Shown in pieces: positions 15,037 through 22,092 of a DNA stretch of 40,537 nt. Below the pieces are notes generated by a model. That model searched no databases. It was not told where the DNA came from and saw nothing but the letters and a program-made list of their open reading frames with translations. The stretch's first letter is position 1. Each line of letters starts with the position of its first letter. Source of the DNA: CAYYGL01 sp964471235 (GTDB lineage: Bacteria; Calditrichota; Calditrichia; RBG-13-44-9; J075); assembly GCA_964471235.1 (NCBI GenBank), contig CAYYGL010000016.1, forward strand, positions 1 through 40,537, given 5' to 3'. Position numbers and translations under genes: made by a program.

Positions 15037-15628
15037 GGGGTTCCTCACCACTTTTGGGAAAAATATCTTTCAGTTGAATGGTCAATCCTTCCAGGATGCG
15101 GGAAGTAACCGAACCGCTGCCGCTTGCCCGCTGGTGTAATGTGTATTCCTGCCCCTGTACGGTGTAGATTTCAATCCACTGTTTCAAGGGGTCAACAATC
15201 CAGTATTCCTGCACGCCGAATTTTTGATACAGGTCTTTCTTGTTTATCAAATCATTGTAAGCGGTGCCGGGGGAAAGAATCTCAACAATCAAATCCGGGG
15301 CGCCCTGAATGTTTTTCTCGGTGATGATTTTCTCATTCTTCTTGAAAATCAACAGAATATCCGGCTGGACAACGTTATCATCTCCCAAAACGACATCTAT
15401 CGGGGCAAATAAAATTTCACCCACCAAAGTCTTTTTGACAAATTGGGTTAACGCGAGCACTAATTCACGCAAAACCCGTTGATGCAACGGTATCGGTGCA
15501 GGGCTCATAAACAGTTCTCCTTCGATGATTTCATACCGCATGCCATCATCCGGCAACTGCACGTAATCTGCATAGGTGTAATGCTTCTTCGAAGGTTGAT
15601 AAGGGGTGGCGGTTTCCTTAACGTCCAT
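15026..15628 (-). CDS. Uma2-family protein, tandem copy 3 (complete)
   Basis: 200 residues, MDVKETATPYQPSKKHYTYADYV to SGEEPHEG, complete and intact. LPDDGMRYEIIEGELFMSPAPIP, VVQPDILLI and LIVEILSPGTAYNDLINKKDLYQKF give the PD-(D/E)XK core. The variable segment is LHQRVLRELVLALTQFVKKTLVGEILFAP. It is the first gene of the tandem run in the direction of transcription and overlaps copy 2 by 11 bases. No ribosome site stronger than GGATC precedes the ATG at 15626-15628. Confidence 0.88.
   Translation of the reverse strand: MDVKETATPYQPSKKHYTYADYVQLPDDGMRYEIIEGELFMSPAPIPLHQRVLRELVLALTQFVKKTLVGEILFAPIDVVLGDDNVVQPDILLIFKKNEKIITEKNIQGAPDLIVEILSPGTAYNDLINKKDLYQKFGVQEYWIVDPLKQWIEIYTVQGQEYTLHQRASGSGSVTSRILEGLTIQLKDIFPKSGEEPHEG
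15051..15338. repeat. Near-identical direct repeat inside Uma2 copy 3
   Basis: Partner of 14044-14331. A second, shorter repeat of about 104 bases encodes the conserved N-terminal part and is present three times (14481-14584, 14896-14999, 15488-15591) with only a few changes. Confidence 0.85.
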
Positions 15629-15713
15629 GGGTTGATCCTTTATTTAAAAGGAAAACTCTGTCGATTATTGTTAAGATAATAAGGGAAGGAAGCAATCGCA
15701 ATTATTAAAGAGG

Positions 15714-15745
15714 GGAGAAACCGGGTTTAAGCCCCGGGTTTCTCC
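15714..15745 (-). terminator. Probable terminator hairpin after the DUF2231 gene
   Basis: GGAGAAACC-GGG (15714-15725) pairs with CCC-GGGTTTCTCC (to 15745) with one bulged base. On the minus strand it is followed by CCTCTTTAATAATT, only partly T-rich. It lies 18 bases past the stop of the 15763-16836 gene. Confidence 0.6.
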
Positions 15746-15762
15746 TCCGGGTAATGGGCATC

Positions 15763-16836
15763 TCACCGCAACGATTGCACTGCAATCTCTTCAATCAGCA
15801 CCTGTCCGCTGCCGTTCAGGGACAATCCCACTGTTCCGGCCGGCAGGGGATTGCCATGCCCGTGGGTCACCAACTTCTCGTTCAGATAGCCTCGGAAATG
15901 TCTGCCGTCACCAACCGCACGGAGGGTAAACCAGCCGCGGTAAGTTGCCTCATCTTCATCTTCAACAGAAACTTTTCCATTCTCCATCCTGCCCAATGTC
16001 ATCTTACCACCTTTCAGGCTGATAAAATCGAAATTAGCAGCATCCTGCACATGGTGCACCACCATAACCGTACCGGTAAATTTGTCCAGGTTCAAACGCA
16101 CATCTACCTGCACACCGCTTAACGGTTTTCCGGCAGTAAAAAGCACCGGTTGGTTAGAAAGGGTAAGGCGGAGGGCCTCACCATTGGCAGCATCTTTATT
16201 CAGGGTGGGATTCACATCTGCCGGCGACCCCTTCAGCCAGGTAAATTGCCGTTTTAAGACCACCGCTGCCCCCGAACCGGGAAGCCATTTCCAGGATCCG
16301 TTGGGAAATTCCTGTAAACCGCTGGTGGATAACGCCTCATTTTCTTTCCGAAGCTGCTCCAATTCCGTACGGGTCTGTTCGGCAGCCTGCACACCGATAC
16401 CGTGTCGGAACACCAATTCAGCCCCATGTTCTGCGGTTTCATACAACACCGCCATCCCGGCAGCACCGATGAGAAAGATCACCAGAGAAAGTACCCATTT
16501 CTTACCGACATTTTTCCACAGGAAGAACAATCGGGCCACGCCATAGATACCGAAAAACCAGAGCGTTCTTAACCCCCAGTCGGCGTGTTCACCGAGTGTT
16601 GGGTTGACGACTGCCGGTACATTGACGGAATCTGCCGCCTGCCTGCCGCTCAGGAAAGCAACCACCACAAACAATGCGCCGGCAATATATAGAATCGCGG
16701 CGCTTTTTTGCAGCCAATTGTGTTGCTTAACAACAAGCGCCGCCAGATCAAACAGCAGGGCAACAATTAATAACGCAATCGGAAAATGAACAATCATGGG
16801 GTGCACATTCGGCGCCCACTCGGGTAAGAATGGCAT
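15763..16836 (-). CDS. DUF2231 membrane protein fused to a concanavalin-like domain
   Basis: 357 residues. The N-terminal part (about 1-145) has four membrane helices and the DUF2231 signature NVHPMIVHFPIALLIVALLFD, with HPM and HFP histidines that may bind haem. A short coiled segment (about 155-170) follows. The periplasmic C-terminal part (about 175-357) has a jelly-roll pattern: TAGKPLSGVQVDVRLNLDKF, GTVMVVHHVQDAANFDFISLKGGKMTLGRM, FTLRAVGDGRHFRGYLNEKLV and GTVGLSLNGSGQVLIEEIAV. This matches LamG/3-keto-disaccharide-hydrolase-like sandwiches. Start ATG 16834-16836 follows AGGAGGTTCGTGT. Function unknown; an electron-transfer or binding role in the envelope is an inference. Confidence 0.75.
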   Translation of the reverse strand: MPFLPEWAPNVHPMIVHFPIALLIVALLFDLAALVVKQHNWLQKSAAILYIAGALFVVVAFLSGRQAADSVNVPAVVNPTLGEHADWGLRTLWFFGIYGVARLFFLWKNVGKKWVLSLVIFLIGAAGMAVLYETAEHGAELVFRHGIGVQAAEQTRTELEQLRKENEALSTSGLQEFPNGSWKWLPGSGAAVVLKRQFTWLKGSPADVNPTLNKDAANGEALRLTLSNQPVLFTAGKPLSGVQVDVRLNLDKFTGTVMVVHHVQDAANFDFISLKGGKMTLGRMENGKVSVEDEDEATYRGWFTLRAVGDGRHFRGYLNEKLVTHGHGNPLPAGTVGLSLNGSGQVLIEEIAVQSLR

Positions 16837-16914
16837 ACACGAACCTCCTTTTTTGTATGTGAGTGTTAGGGGGAATCAACTTATTAAATTTATAGAAGCT
16901 GATTCAGAGCATCA

Positions 16915-17889
16915 TTAAAAACTAATCCGCGTGGTGACAATATGCTGATTGGAAACGAACTCAATAATCTGAAAACAATAATCGATTTTTACCTGCCATG
17001 TTGCCCCGGCATTAAAGCCAATTCCCATGCCAACGGTAACGGCAGGAGCTGAATCGGTTGCCAAATCCAAAATATCACGGGGTTGTTGCAAGTCGGAGGT
17101 AATGTTTCCCAATCCCGCTCGCATGCGAAAATCTCTCAGTCCCAGGTTGTTGATGAGGGGCTTTAAAACAATCCCCAGGTTGGTTTGGATGGGTTCATTG
17201 GCAAATCGCTCAACGCTTAAGAGGAATCGAATGAAATCATTGGATTTAGGAGCAGGGGACCAGGCAACTCCTAATCCAATTCTGCCGGGAGCTGATTCCC
17301 GATAATCGTCATTCCAATAAATTTTGAAAGGTGACTCCATTGTAAAACCAATTTGGACAAATTGGTTAAGAGAATAGAACAAACCGGCATTCACACTTAC
17401 TCCATTACCTGTCATGTAATACTGACCACCATCATAACCCATCTGAAAATACTTTAGATTAACGCCAATGACAAAAGGATCAAAGCTATGGGAATATCCA
17501 GCCACCCCAACAAATTGATAATGTCCGTATTCCTTCAGTTTCACTGTTGCGGTTTGGCTTTCCGAAGCAATAGAATTTAACCGACCAATAAAACCGACTC
17601 CGATATGGTCTTTCTTGCCAACGGGTGCTGAAAATGCCACACTGCCGTATTCGGTAGAAAGTAAATTAATGATATTGGAAAATTGCAACTGATTCTGTTG
17701 ATGTTGACCAAGTAAGGCCGGATTTATAAATAGATCGATGGCGCCAATAGGATATGCCTGATTCGAACCACCGATAGAACGTGAGACCGCATCAAGGGGA
17801 ACTCGCAAAAATGTTTTGGTAAAATCATCTCCAAAACTTAGTGTAAAAAAGATAAACACTTCGAGTATGATTTGTGTTCCAAGATTCAT
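16915..17889 (-). CDS. PorV/UPF0164-like outer-membrane beta-barrel protein
   Basis: 324 residues with an N-terminal leader and the family opening FLRVPLDAVSRSIGGSNQAYPIGAIDLFINPALLGQ, then repeated amphipathic strands and a C-terminal Phe (IVTTRISF). The N-proximal motif (a Gly-rich stretch, then NPALL) is typical of PorV/PorP-type barrels of the FCB group. These act in type IX secretion or as general outer-membrane proteins. No other type IX genes are present here, so no secretion role is claimed. Start ATG 17887-17889 follows GGTGATAATCG. It is followed by the DUF2231 gene and preceded by the HMA-like gene. Confidence 0.7.
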   Translation of the reverse strand: MNLGTQIILEVFIFFTLSFGDDFTKTFLRVPLDAVSRSIGGSNQAYPIGAIDLFINPALLGQHQQNQLQFSNIINLLSTEYGSVAFSAPVGKKDHIGVGFIGRLNSIASESQTATVKLKEYGHYQFVGVAGYSHSFDPFVIGVNLKYFQMGYDGGQYYMTGNGVSVNAGLFYSLNQFVQIGFTMESPFKIYWNDDYRESAPGRIGLGVAWSPAPKSNDFIRFLLSVERFANEPIQTNLGIVLKPLINNLGLRDFRMRAGLGNITSDLQQPRDILDLATDSAPAVTVGMGIGFNAGATWQVKIDYCFQIIEFVSNQHIVTTRISF

Positions 17890-17947
17890 CGATTATCACC
17901 ACTCGCTCAGGCAATCTCCCAAACCAACCATTTTTGACTATTTTTAA

Positions 17948-18262
17948 TTAAAATGTATCCGTTAGCAACCAGATATCCGCTTGATAAGACTCCCTACCGG
18001 CACAGTCTATGCCGGCAATTGCCTTAATTAGCGCCTCGGTAGATACCTGTTCGATATGATAAACCACGGCAGCAATCCCTTTTTCCAGAACGATTCCCAC
18101 CCGAATCACCCCCGGAATCCTCGCCAGAGCTTCATATATTCGGACCACACAGCCCGGGCTTTCCATCCCCTGTATATTTAAGTAGGCAGTACATACATTT
18201 GATGAATTCATATTTCTCAGGGATTCACCGGGCAGCCAGGTAAAATAGTTATCATTCTCCAT
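17948..18262 (-). CDS. HMA-like ferredoxin-fold protein with incomplete metal motif
   Basis: 104 residues, no signal peptide. Residues about 27-88 (AYLNIQGMESPGCVVRIYEALARIPGVIRVGIVLEKGIAAVVYH, then ALIKAIAG) have the beta-alpha-beta-beta-alpha-beta pattern of heavy-metal-associated domains. The canonical GMTCxxC is GMESPGC here, so only the second Cys remains. A further Cys is at DCAGRES near the end. It may bind metal differently or have lost binding. It lies 19 bases after the lipoprotein gene and has a GAGGAGATTTC ribosome site. Copper context suggests a CopZ relative. Confidence 0.6.
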   Translation of the reverse strand: MENDNYFTWLPGESLRNMNSSNVCTAYLNIQGMESPGCVVRIYEALARIPGVIRVGIVLEKGIAAVVYHIEQVSTEALIKAIAGIDCAGRESYQADIWLLTDTF

Positions 18263-18281
18263 TGTTGAAATCTCCTCTATT

Positions 18282-18719
18282 TCACCTTTCAGAAATCAAC
18301 CGCTGGATGTTTTCGATTGCTCCTTCCACCTCAGCACGAAATTCCGTATCCGGAAATTCTTTTAAAAGTGTTCGCCAATAAAAAAAGGCTTTGTCATAAT
18401 CCTTACCGGGAAAGAGAATACTCGAATAAATATATCCAAGATTTAACAATGCTTTTTGCCGAATTTCCGGTTTATGCAATGCGTTTTGATAGATATCGAG
18501 AAAAAGCACGATAGCTGTTTGATAATCTCCTTCTCCAAAAAATTGTTGGGCATATTCTAACTGATCTTCACCGCTTTTAGTATAAAAATCGACATGATCC
18601 GTCACGGTGACTCTTTTTTGATTATCATCATTAATGGGTTTCGGATACTTATGTGTCTTATACCCCACGCAGGAAACAAACAATAAAAATGACAAAACTA
18701 TGATACCGATGTGTCTCAT
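18282..18719 (-). CDS. Lipoprotein with TPR-like helices
   Basis: 145 residues from ATG 18717-18719. The leader MRHIGIIVLSFLLFVSC has a lipobox Cys at residue 17, so the protein is probably an outer-membrane lipoprotein. After a polar stretch, residues about 55-145 form paired helices: GEDQLEYAQQFFGEGDYQTAIVLFLDIYQNA, RQKALLNLGYIYSSILFPGKDYDKAFFYWRTLLKEFPDTEF. These fit two TPR repeats. Such proteins mediate protein contacts in the envelope. The promoter is not obvious; upstream lies the bidirectional hairpin at 18794-18828. Confidence 0.7.
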   Translation of the reverse strand: MRHIGIIVLSFLLFVSCVGYKTHKYPKPINDDNQKRVTVTDHVDFYTKSGEDQLEYAQQFFGEGDYQTAIVLFLDIYQNALHKPEIRQKALLNLGYIYSSILFPGKDYDKAFFYWRTLLKEFPDTEFRAEVEGAIENIQRLISER

Positions 18720-18793
18720 TACCAATACCCCCGCTGTTTGGTGGAGCGAAAAAGCGCTATCGAGAAATAACTGCTGGGTATGATGTTAATAAA

Positions 18794-18828
18794 ACAGGCG
18801 AAAGAGTACCTCTCCCCCCTTCGCCTGT
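18794..18828 (-). terminator. Bidirectional terminator hairpin
   Basis: ACAGGCGAA (18794-18802) pairs perfectly with TTCGCCTGT (18820-18828). On the minus strand it is followed by TTTATTAA, and on the plus strand by CATCG and seven T. It ends the SHOCT/Met-rich operon 28 bases past the stop at 18856. Confidence 0.8.
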
Positions 18829-18855
18829 CATCGTTTTTTTAACTGCCGGTAAACA

Positions 18856-19275
18856 TTATTGATTGTGATGATGATGTTCATGTTCCTTTTCCGGAGCGTC
18901 TTTTTTCTGTGATTTGCTCTGCATGTCATGCATCATTTTGCCATCTTTCATCATGCCGCCCTGCATCATTCCGCCGCCCATCATTTTTTTCATCATGGCA
19001 TGCATTGCCGGGTTATCCATCATCATTTTACACATCTGCATCATCCCGGTGCTATCACCTTTTACCGATGCCATCATCTGGTGCATCATCATTTGGCGCA
19101 TGTGACTATCCGCTGCGATGTTTTTCATCATTTGCTTCATCATGGTGGAATCTTTCATCATTTCCATCATTGGCATTTGTTTGCCATGCATCATCTCCTG
19201 TTTTTCCTGGGCAAAAAGCATCCCGGAAAAAGCCAATGCACCAACCAGTCCGATAATTAGCATTAATCGTTTCAT
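18856..19275 (-). CDS. Exported Met/His-rich protein, probable copper sink
   Basis: 139 residues. The signal peptide (about 1-22, ending LFAQ) is followed by about 35 Met in roughly 117 residues (MMEMMKDSTMMKQMM, QMMMHQMM, GGGMMQGGMMKDGKMMHDM), one Cys, and a His-rich end (EKEHEHHHHNQ). Met clusters suit Cu(I)/Ag(I) and the His tail Cu(II). It is the second gene after the sigma-54 promoter at 19568, following the SHOCT gene by 20 bases, with AAGGAGAACAGATC before the ATG. Copper binding is inferred from composition. Confidence 0.8.
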   Translation of the reverse strand: MKRLMLIIGLVGALAFSGMLFAQEKQEMMHGKQMPMMEMMKDSTMMKQMMKNIAADSHMRQMMMHQMMASVKGDSTGMMQMCKMMMDNPAMHAMMKKMMGGGMMQGGMMKDGKMMHDMQSKSQKKDAPEKEHEHHHHNQ

Positions 19276-19295
19276 GATCTGTTCTCCTTGTTGTT

Positions 19296-19511
19296 TTAAA
19301 TTAAATCTTTCTTCAAACTTTCAAACTCTTCCTTGTTGATTTCACCCCGGGCGTAGCGTCGTTTTAAAATTTCCAGAGGGGAATCTTCGTTCTTATTGGA
19401 AGTGTTTTGCCCGGCAATCCATTTCACCAGGGCAATAATCCCCAGAATGAGCAGCCCCCACCAGAAAATCATCATAAAACCACCGCCCCAAAAACCATTC
19501 ATCCAATGCAT
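19296..19511 (-). CDS. SHOCT-domain small membrane protein
   Basis: 71 residues. One strongly hydrophobic helix (about 8-34, HWMNGFWGGGFMMIFWWGLLILGII) is followed by a polar linker and a C-terminal SHOCT motif (PLEILKRRYARGEINKEEFESLKKDL). Proteins of this layout are common next to copper resistance genes; SHOCT is thought to mediate oligomerisation. Start ATG 19509-19511 has AGGAGAGAAAA ahead of it and lies 57 bases from the -12 element of the sigma-54 promoter. Confidence 0.85.
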   Translation of the reverse strand: MHWMNGFWGGGFMMIFWWGLLILGIIALVKWIAGQNTSNKNEDSPLEILKRRYARGEINKEEFESLKKDLI

Positions 19512-19567
19512 TTTTCTCTCCTTTCTTTTATGTTATTCTGTTTTTATTCAATTTCAATTGCTATTAG

Positions 19568-19583
19568 TTCAATTGGCGTGCCA
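19568..19583 (-). promoter_or_regulatory. Sigma-54 promoter of the SHOCT/Met-rich operon
   Basis: The minus strand reads TGGCACGCCAATTGAA: TGGCACG, four bases, TTGAA. The -24 element is perfect and the -12 has TTGA. It is 57 bases before the SHOCT start, with a perfect palindromic activator site upstream. Confidence 0.8.
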
Positions 19584-19668
19584 TAAAAGAACAAATTCAG
19601 ATAACCATTGGAAAAACAATCCCCTGTGCGTTTTTTAAAAGAGAGGAAAAAGGAAAACCGGAATCGGA

Positions 19669-19706
19669 ATGATAATATTCTACAGGAGATTGTAGAATAT
19701 TCTACA
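19669..19706. promoter_or_regulatory. Paired upstream activator sites (one perfect palindrome)
   Basis: TGTAGAATATTCTACA at 19691-19706 is a perfect 16-base palindrome. ATGATAATATTCTACA at 19669-19684 keeps the right half and lies 22 bases away. The centres are about 95 and 117 bases upstream of the -24 element. Confidence 0.75.
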
Positions 19707-19787
19707 GACGGCTTTCCAGGTGCACCTGACAACAACTATCGCATCCGGTATGAGGGGGGAGGAGGACAACAGCCGTTTGTAAAGGGA

Positions 19788-20054
19788 TTATGGGAATAAA
19801 ACTATCCATCCGCTAATTATAAGTGCAGACATGGTTACCCCAAAAATAAGGCGCGGGAGAATATGTTTATCCTCATGATACACCTTGTAAAGTGGGCCCA
19901 GATGATAAATCACATAAATTTCACTGATGATCTCCCAAAAGGCATGGGCGCTGACAAAAAAAATGGTCCAACCGGTGAAATGAACGCCATCCTTATTTAA
20001 TAGCAAGCCGCCAAGGATAGCAGTATAAAGCAGGTAAAGCGGCAGGGTTTGCAA
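19788..20054 (-). CDS. Small three-helix membrane protein (start uncertain)
   Basis: 88 residues from a TTG at 20052-20054; three hydrophobic helices (LPLYLLYTAILGGLLL, TGWTIFFVSAHAFWEIISEIYVIYHL, RLIFGVTMSALIISGWIVLF). The open frame continues upstream for about 20 codons (ending TIHEFGHLQ) to a stop inside the lycopene-cyclase-like gene, but contains no ATG or GTG. The gene may therefore use TTG, or its 5' end may be damaged. It is last in the Cus operon, 52 bases after the cyclase-like gene. No family recognised. Confidence 0.5.
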   Translation of the reverse strand: MQTLPLYLLYTAILGGLLLNKDGVHFTGWTIFFVSAHAFWEIISEIYVIYHLGPLYKVYHEDKHILPRLIFGVTMSALIISGWIVLFP

Positions 20055-20106
20055 ATGCCCGAATTCATGGATAGTGATGCGTTTGTGTTCTTGGGAAGAG
20101 TTCAGA

Positions 20107-20805
20107 TCAGGGTTTTATAATTTTTTTCCAGGTCAGGTGCTCATAATAACTGGACCAGAGCATGCCAAAGGTAAAAGCAAAGACCAATTCTTCAATGGGG
20201 ATGCCGATGATTTGAATACCGGAAATGGCAGATAACGTCCAAACTTTTTCCACATAGCCGGGTGCCAACAATCCCAGGGATAAGAAATACACCGTATAAA
20301 AAAGCAGAAACAGCAGACCGCCCATCCAGATTTTCGCTTTGAGGTCCGGGCGGCACCACAGGGCTGCCAAACCTGCCAGAAACATGGAGAGCGTTGCCGG
20401 ATAAATTGGGTTCCAATCAGTAACGAAAAAAAGAACCGGAAAAACAATAATGGGGGATAACAAGGTCCAGATATGGAAGTGGTGCCGATGCGAGTGCCGT
20501 TCCTCCGGCGTCATATCCTGGTGTTCCACCTTAAAAATCAAATCGTACAAAACAATGCCCAATCCCCCGATGCCAAAACAAAAAATCAGGCTCTCAATAT
20601 CAAAACCGGTGCGATGGGCTAAATCAAACAAAGAGGGTGGATGCCAGTATTCGGGAACAAACAACGGTTCGGTTAACCCAAAGGGCATGGTGAACACGCT
20701 TGCCCACAGCATCCGCCGGCGTGCTTCCCGATAAAACAGATAAACCAATAACCATACAACTATGAACCCCAGGGACCAGGCAAGCCATATCAAACTATCT
20801 GACAT
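20107..20805 (-). CDS. Lycopene-cyclase-domain membrane protein
   Basis: 232 residues with about seven hydrophobic helices and two related halves. The second half has GIPIEELVFAFTFGMLWSSYYEHL (from residue 201), matching the conserved PxEE/F motif of CrtY-c/d type (CarR-like) lycopene cyclases. The first half has DIESLIFCFGIGGLGIVLYDLIF at the equivalent place without the second Glu. A His-rich cytoplasmic loop (HSHRHHFH, 104-111) is unusual. True cyclases act on carotenoids, but no phytoene synthase or desaturase gene is here, so the substrate is unknown. Start ATG 20803-20805 follows GAGGAGTTC, 13 bases after the oxidoreductase stop, implying joint expression. Confidence 0.75.
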   Translation of the reverse strand: MSDSLIWLAWSLGFIVVWLLVYLFYREARRRMLWASVFTMPFGLTEPLFVPEYWHPPSLFDLAHRTGFDIESLIFCFGIGGLGIVLYDLIFKVEHQDMTPEERHSHRHHFHIWTLLSPIIVFPVLFFVTDWNPIYPATLSMFLAGLAALWCRPDLKAKIWMGGLLFLLFYTVYFLSLGLLAPGYVEKVWTLSAISGIQIIGIPIEELVFAFTFGMLWSSYYEHLTWKKIIKP

Positions 20806-20818
20806 TGTTTAGAACTCC

Positions 20819-21982
20819 TCAATTTGATTTTGCCAATTGTTCCTCATTGTTGAGATGGATTTCCCTTCCATGACGGCACCACACACAATCACAGTTCTGA
20901 TGCATACATTGTTTATCGATTAAGCGGGTGCGATACCAGCGTCTGGCAATCCGAAATATTAGCGATTTTGACCAGTGAGGTTGGTAGAATCGTCTCAAAA
21001 CCCCTCCCACATCACCTCCTTTACGCACCCGATTTAGCACCAATCGATACCCGATATTTCCAAGATGCGCAAAAATCCAGCGATTGGCGAGCGAGGTTTC
21101 CAGAAACGGCTTGATATATTGTTTACATAAATCATCATAAAACAAACCGGTTTTGATGCTGACCGCAGCCAGGTATCCGGAGAGCATCGCATACCGCAGT
21201 CCAAATCCCCATAGCGCATCCTGAAAACCGGCATTTTCACCAACATAAAGGATTCTCCCGTGCTTTATGGCTGAGGGCTGCAAGAAGAAATTGACATACC
21301 CGCCAAAGTCACGGGGATTGCGTATATCCATATCCACAACACGCTGCATTTTCTCCAGGGCAAGTTGAAAATACTTCTTTTCGTTTCGGAAATCTTCAAA
21401 CATACAAGTCGCAAAAGTTGCCCTGTGATGGTCAATCAATAGATAGGCATAAGCTTTGGGAGCGATGCGATTATCCAGAAAACCGGCACACATATCCGGG
21501 TGATCGGTCTGGAAGACAATCCCTTTGGCAATGGCATCGGCAGCTTTGGGACCGGTGGCAACGATGACCCACCCGCATGGAAGGGTTTGCATTTTATGAC
21601 CCCAGCGAAACTCAACCCCCAACGCCAATGCCTGCCGTTTCAATCCCTGGTCTAAAGACCATTCCATGTTGCCGCGTTCGACAAGATAAAATAGTGGTCG
21701 GTGGGTGTTGACGGTGATCCTGTGAAAATTCGGCCCATAAAAATTTACTGTCCGGTAAGGTTCGCACCGAAAATTAACAAAAACCCCGATCGCTTTCAAA
21801 AAGTCAATGGCATCTTCTTCGGTGGACCAATTCTCGAGCCCTTGAAAATCGCCATGAAAGCGGGTGCCCACATCCGGTTTCTGTTCATATACGACGGTTT
21901 CATACCCGGCACGCGCCAGATTGATAGCAGCCACTAAACCGGCAGGTCCTGCCCCGATGATATGTACCCGGCGATTCTTCAT
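20819..21982 (-). CDS. FAD-dependent oxidoreductase, geranylgeranyl-reductase-like, with Cys-rich tail
   Basis: 387 residues from ATG 21980-21982, behind GGTAGAAG. The N-terminus VHIIGAGPAGLVAAINLARAG is a GxGxxG dinucleotide-binding fold. WVIVATGPKAADA and RILYVGENAGFQDALWGFGLRYAMLSGYLAA are the later FAD-contact motifs of the geranylgeranyl reductase/halogenase-like family. The C-terminus has a cysteine cluster C359-x4-C364-x-C366-x2-C369 that could bind Fe-S or another metal and is not a standard part of the family. The neighbours are a PII gene (110 bases upstream) and the lycopene-cyclase-like gene. Together the two enzymes hint at a modified isoprenoid made under metal stress. An in-frame upstream extension is possible but has a low-complexity, basic sequence. 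Confidence 0.8.
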   Translation of the reverse strand: MKNRRVHIIGAGPAGLVAAINLARAGYETVVYEQKPDVGTRFHGDFQGLENWSTEEDAIDFLKAIGVFVNFRCEPYRTVNFYGPNFHRITVNTHRPLFYLVERGNMEWSLDQGLKRQALALGVEFRWGHKMQTLPCGWVIVATGPKAADAIAKGIVFQTDHPDMCAGFLDNRIAPKAYAYLLIDHHRATFATCMFEDFRNEKKYFQLALEKMQRVVDMDIRNPRDFGGYVNFFLQPSAIKHGRILYVGENAGFQDALWGFGLRYAMLSGYLAAVSIKTGLFYDDLCKQYIKPFLETSLANRWIFAHLGNIGYRLVLNRVRKGGDVGGVLRRFYQPHWSKSLIFRIARRWYRTRLIDKQCMHQNCDCVWCRHGREIHLNNEEQLAKSN

Positions 21983-22092
21983 TTTTCTTCTACCTCTACC
22001 TGATCTTGAGGTATTGCTACGGGGTTTATTCGTCTTTGGAGTTGTTCCCCGGTCATTCCTTATCAATGCTGCCTGTCCAACCCACCCGGAAA

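Noticed and set aside
18928..19260. Plus-strand His-rich frame opposite the second Met-rich gene
   Set aside because: Same mirror effect; the minus frame has a signal peptide, ribosome site, promoter and terminator.
19717..19728. Perfect 12-base palindrome CAGGTGCACCTG
   Set aside because: Single occurrence with no partner site and no relation to a promoter.
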